From positions 67,652,767-67,716,766 of the forward strand of contig NW_023601433.1 of the NCBI RefSeq assembly GCF_014898055.3: 64,000 nucleotides of DNA. Reading direction: 5' to 3'. Made by a program: the position numbers and the translations under genes. The stretch is from Talpa occidentalis. Its lineage: Eukaryota > Chordata > Mammalia > Eulipotyphla > Talpidae. Numbering within the stretch: position 1 is the first letter of the stretch; every line of letters begins with the position of its first letter. A model generated the notes under the pieces. That model saw nothing but the letters and a program-made list of their open reading frames with translations, ran no database searches and was not told where the DNA came from. Positions 57,889 to 64,000 of the stretch are shown here, one piece after another.

Positions 57889-58862
57889 CCGCTTACTGTC
57901 TCGGGCACGTCTCCCGCATCAGCCCAGACTGTCCGTATGGCAGCCATTATCCACTCCAGGAGGGTGCGGTCGCCCTGGCCATACCGCCGGCTGTTCTGCA
58001 GCCTCTGTCGCAAGGATGGGTGTGAAGTCACGGAGGCCAGTCTCTCCATCTCTTGAGCCGTGCAAATAATCCCATCCACCCCCAGGTCCCATAAACACAG
58101 CAGCCAGGCTGCCAAGGGTTCCCCTGGTTTCTGGCGGAACTGTTTGCCCAAGTCCACCAGTTCCGCCTGGGTGTAAGGTCTGTAGGTAGTAAATTCCGTC
58201 ATCTGTGGTGGTCCCGCTGCCTGACCCCCTGGGGCCATGGGTCGCTGCCGCTTCATTTTCTGAGTCACCACCGGGCGGGCCCGGAGCAGGGGACCCGCCC
58301 CCTCCTCCTCTCCAGAGGAGTCCGGCATCTCCGGGGTGGCGGGTGGGTTTACCACCGCCGGTTGGGACTCGGGCAAAGGTTCAGCCTCCCTCTCCTCCTC
58401 TCCTGAGCAGGGGTCAGGCATCTCTGGAGTCGCAGGCTGGTTTGCCACCACCGGCTGCGATTCGGGCAAAGGGCCAGCCTCCCTCTCCTTCCTTCCTGAG
58501 ACGGAGTCTGGCATCTCCGGAGGGGTGGGTCGGTTTCTCCGAACTTCTTCCTCCAGAATCCTCAAATGTTGTTGCAGTAGCCGCATCTCTTCTCGCATCT
58601 CTTCCCGCATCTCATCCCGTGCTTGCTGGATCCTAGATTGCTCTTTCTGCCTGGACTCTCGCAGAGCCGTGAGAAACACCCATCCCACGGCTCCTGCCGC
58701 CTCGCGGGCACTGCATCCACTCAGGGTTTCTTCTGTTTCATACAGGGCCTGTTCCAACCGCCCCGGGGATCCATCTACCTCTGGCCATTCCTGGGGAGGT
58801 GCCCACATGGCGAGGAGGTCGGCCACTGGGTACCATCTGCTCGTGGCCGGCCACCCGGCCAT
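57840..58862 (-). pseudogene. gag, N-terminal open frame (340 codons)
   Basis: Starts at the ATG at 58862, about 55 bp after the primer site. Order: a short N-terminal domain (MAGWPATSRW...), a charged coiled-coil stretch (about residues 66-108), three copies of a proline/acidic repeat (about 113-199, each with PEMPD and mostly PLPESQP), then the beginning of capsid (FTTYRPYTQAELVDLGKQF, KPGEPLAAWLLCLWD, about 223-255). The capsid wording is like ERV-L gag and the related mouse Fv1 restriction factor. The frame stops at 57840 while capsid sequence continues in another frame, so gag is broken by a frameshift at about 57.84-57.89 kb. Confidence 0.88.
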
Positions 58863-58915
58863 CCCTCCCAGGTTCCAAAGGGTTTCCTCTGCGTAGAGCC
58901 GTCCTGCCTCGAACC

Positions 58916-58933
58916 GTCCTGCCGTCTACGCCA
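58916..58933 (-). promoter_or_regulatory. Primer binding site, tRNA-Ser type
   Basis: Two bases inside the 5' LTR the minus strand reads TGGCGTAGACGGCAGGAC. Its complement fits the 3' end of a vertebrate serine tRNA (..ATCCTGCCGACTACGCCA) at 16 of 18 positions, as I recall that tRNA. The extra bases further on (TCGAA) also resemble its T loop. Confidence 0.75.
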
Positions 58934-58935
58934 GT

Positions 58936-59248
58936 TGTAAAGCAACCAACCCATTCTGGGCAGGTTTATGAGCGGTTCTAGCAGCCACATGCTCTTCGCC
59001 ATGGTTTGTAGTCGCTGTCCTCCTCCGTACACTCCACTCCTCCACCCTCGACACCACACTACCACCACACTGCACTCTGCTGCACCACCCTTATAAACCC
59101 GTCTCTTAGCTCAGGTGGACCCCCCTATGCATGCCCACACCCTACTCCAGGTGCCCGCCATCAGGCATGCACTCAGGACCCCAGGTTCCGTCATCTGTCC
59201 TGATGGCGGGAGGGCAGAAAACCCTGATACCTTTTACCTTACCCTACA
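58936..59248 (-). repeat. 5' LTR of the provirus
   Basis: 313 bp, read TGTAGGGTAAGG... to ...GTTGCTTTACA on the minus strand. The first 140-200 bp (U3-like side, with the GCATGCCTGATGGCGGGCAC block and a TTTATAAGGG TATA-like box) match the solo LTRs of this window; the other half does not. No AATAAA is present. Confidence 0.93.
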
Positions 59249-59253
59249 GAGGG

Positions 59254-59489
59254 TGAAAGACTGTAGGTAGCAGGCTAGGCTAGTGTCCCTTAGCACTATC
59301 AAAGGTGCCTGCATGGCAGAGCTGTCACAGGAATCCAGTTACGGTAACACTTTCCAGTTTAAGTTTTTTTTTTTTTTAGTGTCTTATTTTTCAAAAAGCT
59401 GTAAAGGAGAGTTTCATAGAACTAATATTAAAAGCTGCTAGGAAGGAGAGTTACATGGCACTAATCGTATTTCTTAAGAGGGGCATTGG
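59254..59489. other. Intergenic DNA right of the provirus
   Basis: Unassigned, with a T-run near 59366. Confidence 0.4.
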
Positions 59490-59950
59490 ATGTAGCCAGA
59501 TAAGACCAGGGCAGGATTTTTGGAGAAAATGGGCCTTGAATTGAGACCTGAAGGGCACTTGGAGTTAATTAGGTAGAGAGCAAAGGGAAGAAGATTCTGG
59601 ACAGAAAGTCCTAGCAGCATGTGTAAGGCTCTGTGTCTGGGGACCATTATCAGGCTCTGAAAGACAGAGAATGAGCAGTAGCGTATGCAAGATGAGACCT
59701 GGGAGGTAGGTCAGGACCAGAGCATAAGGGCCTTGTAGACCCCAGTAAAGAGCATGTCTTTCTCTTTACATGTATGCATTTTGTGAACTCTCCTTCTGTC
59801 TGCAATATGGAGAGCAGATGGGACAGACCAATGGGGAAGAGAGCAGGAGAGTAATTAGGAGGCTATGCCAATAGTCAGAGTGAGAGACGAACGTAGGGGT
59901 GGTGTTAGTGGTGTTAGGGTTGGAGCTGCAATTGGCAGGACTTTGTGATG
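59490..59950 (+). mobile_element. Old interspersed repeat, family uncertain
   Basis: ccttgaattgagacctgaag, aagggccttgtagacccc, gtaattaggaggctatgcca and caggactttgtgatggattg occur in this order in a widespread ancient mammalian repeat that I recognise but cannot name with confidence. Confidence 0.55.
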
Positions 59951-60150
59951 GATTGATAATAAGAAATCTGGATTGGATTTGTGGTCAAAAGTGTTAATAA
60001 TGAAATGTAATTAACTATACAATTAAAGCTAACAGTGAAATCATATTAAGTCTAATTAGTAAAAATAAATCTTAATAGTAGAAGGCTTAATAATTACATC
60101 GATGGCATTATTCCAGTAAAAACGACGGGTCCCCTAGTATATTTTGAGTT

Positions 60151-60384
60151 AACATCTCTTTTATTAAGGTAAATGTATCTTTACCACACTCACTGGCTTG
60201 CATGCATCTTCTCTAAATGTCTCATTCAAAACAACATCTCTTTTATTAAGGTAAATGTATCTTTACCACACTCACTGGCTTGCATGCATCTTCTCTAAAT
60301 GTCTCATTCAAAACAACATCTCAAATGTATCTTTACCACACTCACTGGCTTGCATGCATCTTCTCTAAATGTCTCATTCAAAAC
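60151..60384. repeat. 82-bp tandem triplication
   Basis: Units begin aacatctc at 60151, 60233 and 60315. Units 1 and 2 appear identical over 82 bp. Unit 3 lacks about 12 bp (ttttattaaggt) after aacatctc and is otherwise the same. Confidence 0.95.
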
Positions 60385-60968
60385 TAAAATCAATAGCATT
60401 ACATTCATTTTTTTTTTAGTAAGTGATAGATTTGGAAATAGCAGAAGCTTTAGGGTCATAGTTTCCTATCTAGTTTTGTGTGAAAGTTTAACTTCTTAAA
60501 TACAACTCCTGGTCTTACAAATTTGTACTATCACCCAAATTTCACTAAATTAAACCAAAATACCATGAAATGGGACAAAGGTATTCACTTTGACTTTTTT
60601 TTTTTTTAACAATATTCGTAAAACTATAGGAACTTCACAACTGGACTTGGCTTTTAATCCTCTGCCTCCCCCCTCCCCTGACCCCCACCCCATTCTAAGT
60701 ACATTTGTAATAACTATGGTGTCATTCATGAGTATATGTTTTAGTATAATGTAATCTGTTCTTTCTTTCCTGTAAGGACTGAGTCAATGCAAATAGAATT
60801 TACATATGCACTTAGGGGGATGCATGTTAATTTTATGTGAAAGCCAACAATACCAATGCCAGGGCTTCACAGATACAAATCTGTTAATTTTCATTAAGAT
60901 ACCCCGACAGGCAGACTCTTCTTACCCCTTTATCTCCTGTTTCACTCCCATCCTTCATTCTGGGAGGG
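60385..60968. other. Intergenic DNA, no firm assignment
   Basis: 60595-60780 (T-run, then CCTCCCCCCTCCCCTGACCC) may be another reversed retroelement 3' end. The rest is unassigned. Confidence 0.4.
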
Positions 60969-61822
60969 ATCTTTTTAAAAATTTTATTTTAATATTTTTT
61001 TATTGAGTTAACATTGGTTTATATTGGCTACATTTCAGACATGTAAGACACCCCTTTTTATATTAATTTTTTTTATTTTTTACATCATTGTTCATTTTTA
61101 AACTATATTTGCTTCCTCCTTTTAAACAATATTTTGCTTCCTCAGGTGTAGTCCCCATAGAGTTTCCTTCACCAATGTACCCATGCACCATCACCTCAGT
61201 AAGACACTCCCCTTTAAGAGTTGTCATAGTGCGCCCACCACCCAAGCACTCATAGTCATGACAAGAGACCCCTGTGTTCCCTCCCCTCTTTGTTGTCCTC
61301 TCCTTCCCCCTCCCACTCTGGTGGTCTCTATTCTATAGTTAGCTTTCAAGGGTTGGTTTTTTCAGTTTGGCTTTATCTGAGCCTTTGTTTTGTTATTCTA
61401 TGTTCCACATATAAGAACCACACACAAATACCATCCAGTATTTGTCTTTCTCCTTTTGATTAATTTCACTTAGCATAATCCCTTCCAGTTCCATCCAAGT
61501 TGTCAAGAATGCCAAGAAATTACCTTTTTTGATAACTGGGAAGTATTCCATGATGTGTGTGTATGTATCCATATGTGTGTGTGTCTGTGTGTGTATGCAT
61601 GCCATATCTTTTTAAACCACGCTTCTGTTTTTGGGCATTTAGATTGTTTCCATAGATCTTGGCTATTGTGAACAGTGCTGCAATGAACATGGGAGTGCCC
61701 ATTTTCTTTTGAATTAGTGTTTTTGTATTCCTCAGGTAGATACCTCAGTGGAATTATTGGGTCATATGGCAGATCCATTTGTAATCTTTCCATAGGTGTT
61801 GGACCAGTCTACATTACCAAGG
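60969..61822 (-). mobile_element. Old L1, 3' part
   Basis: Reversed L1: 3' untranslated region (60969-61400), then the end of ORF2 (61400-61800) with a frame reading ..[20 protein letters not shown] at 61430-61500. Broken by frameshifts and a TG/CA microsatellite (61553-61604) in the coding part. Confidence 0.8.
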
Positions 61823-64000
61823 ATAAGCAGACTGAAATCTAGTTGGTCGATATTCCCTTTCTGTTACTCCGAAGGTATTTCATGGGAAATACTGCAATTT
61901 TAATAAAGCATGCTATTTTACAAATAAGGAAAATAGCATCCATAATGTTAAATATTTGTACATCTAGTTAGTGTCAACAGAAGGTACTAGAACCCACTTA
62001 CCTAGCCCCTCCTGCCCCCCTGACCCCCAGTATTCTTTCTAGTGGATTCCATTCTTCTGGACCCATTGAAGTGACCCTACATAACCGTAATGCATAGGGG
62101 ATCTTGGAAGACATTACTAAGTATTTTTTCTTCAGGTACTCACCTTGTTCTTCCCAATTATACTTTGCCAGGTATATAAGACTAGCTTGCCTTTTTTCTC
62201 AACACAGTTTAAATGCTTATTGGAGACGTTAGAGAAGAAAAAATTGCAGAGTGTAAGAAAGTTGTCCAGGATTAAATAACTTCATTAATTGATAACCATG
62301 GGAAGTCAGTTGAGAGAACTTTATTGGATAAGATTTTTATAACTGCAAAAATGTGTATCAAAGTTATAAAGTCTTCCTATAAGTAAGCAAAGTAGGAAGG
62401 TACAATTTAATAGTTGAAACACTCTGTCAGCACTCTTCATCAGTGTTAAGAAAGCCTCTTTGTGGCTTTTTGAACAGCACAACCTACACAAAATCAACTT
62501 CTACCCTGACTGTCCTGAAACTGTTATTTTAAAGACTTTGACCTAACTTACAAAATAAACTTTTTGCTCACAACTTTAAAAATTAAAATTTCACACTGTT
62601 TGGCATTTCCTATAGTTATACTTAAAAATAAATCAAAATGCAAGAAAAATAAAATTAAGCACACAATTCTAAAATATTACAACCCTCATTATGAAAGTGA
62701 TAAAATTATATAACATGTTAGTTTAATATCAAAGCACAAGAAATTTATGTAAAAAGTGTATATATGATAGAGGTCAATATAGTAATTAATATTGATTACC
62801 TCTGTCACATCTACAAATATTTGTTTTGTTAACTGGAAAGTGGTTCTCTTTAAAAATAATTGATCTTGAAAATATTAATTCATGCAAATTTCTTTGTGAT
62901 TATGTTTGATTTTAACTTTGATGCTTAGATTGTTTTACTGTTTTATACTGTAAACTACTGCATTGTAATATGGAGACCTGAAGTTTCTCTTCTACTCCAG
63001 CTTCTATTTGCTAGAATGTGAGTCCCCTCAAGTTAGAGACTTTGCCTCTTTCATCTTTTATCCCCAGACTCTGGGTCATCAATAATAAATGAATGTTTGG
63101 GAGTTCCACGGGGAGCTTGCAGTCAGAGGAGAGAAAACAATTTTGTTACTTCAAGCTGAAAATCTACTTGTCTGTAGACAGCATATGTCTTTATTGCTCA
63201 TTTCTTCAGTTTACTTACTGATTATTATCTCACTCTAGGAACAAACTGATTTTAATGGACTCACACTGTTCTTTACTTCCCTGTAGGTGGCCACTAAGAG
63301 GATGTGAGATCAAATTTTCATACAATTATCACATGAATAGACGAAAGGATATGAAACATCTGGACTGTTGGGTAAGCATTAGGAGCATATGCATTAGAGA
63401 AATAGAAATGAATTACTTTGGTTATCGATACCACAAAACGGATCTTAGATAGAACTATAAACAATGGATAGTTGAAAATGAAGGAGCATATGAGTGAATG
63501 ATCTTGGTTTAGATTAGCAGCTCTGGTAGAGTTTAAGGTCAAATGCAACTTTGTTTAACATCTTCATAAATAAAGGAGAAGACTAAGTAAAAAAAAAACT
63601 TTAATAACATGTTTAAGTGACTTCAAGCTGGGAAGTGTTAAACATGATATGGAGAAAAAAAACTAAAAGAGGTCATAGAAAGAATGATAAATTTTCCCCC
63701 ATTAATCAGAAAAAGTATAGCTTAATGTGAGAATTAGCTTAGTGTGAGAATAATTTCAAGTCAAGTTATTAAAATGGAAAAACATGAGTAGAGGAAGAAC
63801 AATGTAGAAAGAGATTATAGCAAGTAATTTGTAACATGGTATAAAAGCAAAAATGGTCAAAAATGGTCAAATGGTCTCTTAAAAATAACTGATTTCTATC
63901 AAGAGTGCATATTATTTTGCTGACTTAAATATTGTTTGATACAGAATCACTAGTAATTTTATGCAAGTCATAAAGTCATATGCACAAATTTTTGCATTTT
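61823..64000. other. Intergenic DNA, mostly unassigned
   Basis: AT-rich. 63000-63100 (ctagaatgtgagtcccctca, ttatccccagactctgggtc, aataataaatgaatgtttgg) is a forward L2 3' end. Nothing else is recognised. Confidence 0.5.

Larger units (their letters stand above)
53483..59248 (-). mobile_element. ERV-L-like (class III) endogenous provirus, env-less
   Basis: 5766-bp provirus on the minus strand: 5' LTR, primer site, gag, pro-pol, purine tract, 3' LTR. Perfect 5-bp target duplication GAGGG at 53478-53482 and 59249-59253. The two LTRs have the same length (313 bp) and differ at about 19 positions plus two 1-bp gaps by my hand alignment, about 6 %. Integrase and RT wording, the 5-bp duplication, tRNA-Ser primer site and lack of env all point to class III (ERV-L / HERV-S-like). 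There is no room for env: only about 120 bp lie between the end of pol and the 3' LTR. gag and pol are both interrupted, so it is not a functional virus. Confidence 0.93.

Noticed and set aside
60151..60384. CRISPR-like array
   Set aside because: Head-to-tail identical units without distinct spacers in a mammalian genome; it is an ordinary tandem duplication.

Overview
The window reads as nuclear DNA of a placental mammal: AT-rich, with one CpG-island promoter and otherwise interspersed repeats of several ages (MIR, L2, MLT1/MST-type LTRs and MER20, then younger L1, a lineage-specific tRNA-derived SINE and a class III endogenous retrovirus). The SINE has a tRNA-like head with A and B boxes and a TAAATAAA-rich tail. 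It recalls the Rhin-1 type described from horseshoe and leaf-nosed bats, so a non-pteropodid bat is my best guess. That is recall, not a search, and another laurasiatherian is possible.

The only host gene I can support is the first coding exon of DNAJC1 (ER-membrane J-protein) on the minus strand, 25523-25708. It sits in a CpG island of about 25.2-26.13 kb. Everything to its left (1-25522) is intron 1, where I found no second exon. Everything to its right is upstream intergenic DNA.

Layout. 1-21 kb: intronic DNA with 16 SINE copies, MIR and L1 relics, and a 115-bp L1 tail with a SINE nested in its target-site duplication. 21.4-23.5 kb: an old L2 split by two solo LTRs. 24.8-26.1 kb: DNAJC1 exon 1 and promoter. 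26.3-28 kb: two more solo LTRs in the opposite orientation. 28-46 kb: intergenic DNA with MLT1/MST LTRs, MIR, MER20, SINEs, an L1 with an inverted repeat at its 5' junction (32.7-33.6 kb) and a tiny L1 carrying a 3' transduction (43.5-43.7 kb). 46.06-51.30 kb: a nearly full-length but inactivated L1 on the minus strand with a 15-bp target-site duplication. 53.48-59.25 kb: a complete two-LTR ERV-L-like provirus on the minus strand, with 5-bp target-site duplication, a primer site matching tRNA-Ser, gag and pro-pol, and no env. 59.25-64 kb: old repeats, an 82-bp tandem triplication and an old L1.

There is no operon logic here. DNAJC1 is the one cellular gene; the rest is a record of retrotransposition. 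The most unusual items are the provirus with its LTR whose R/U5 half differs from the solo LTRs, the solo LTRs around the CpG island, the L1 3' transduction, the inverted duplication at an L1 junction, and a SINE subgroup sharing an extra 3' tail. I found no evidence for an entirely new coding system.
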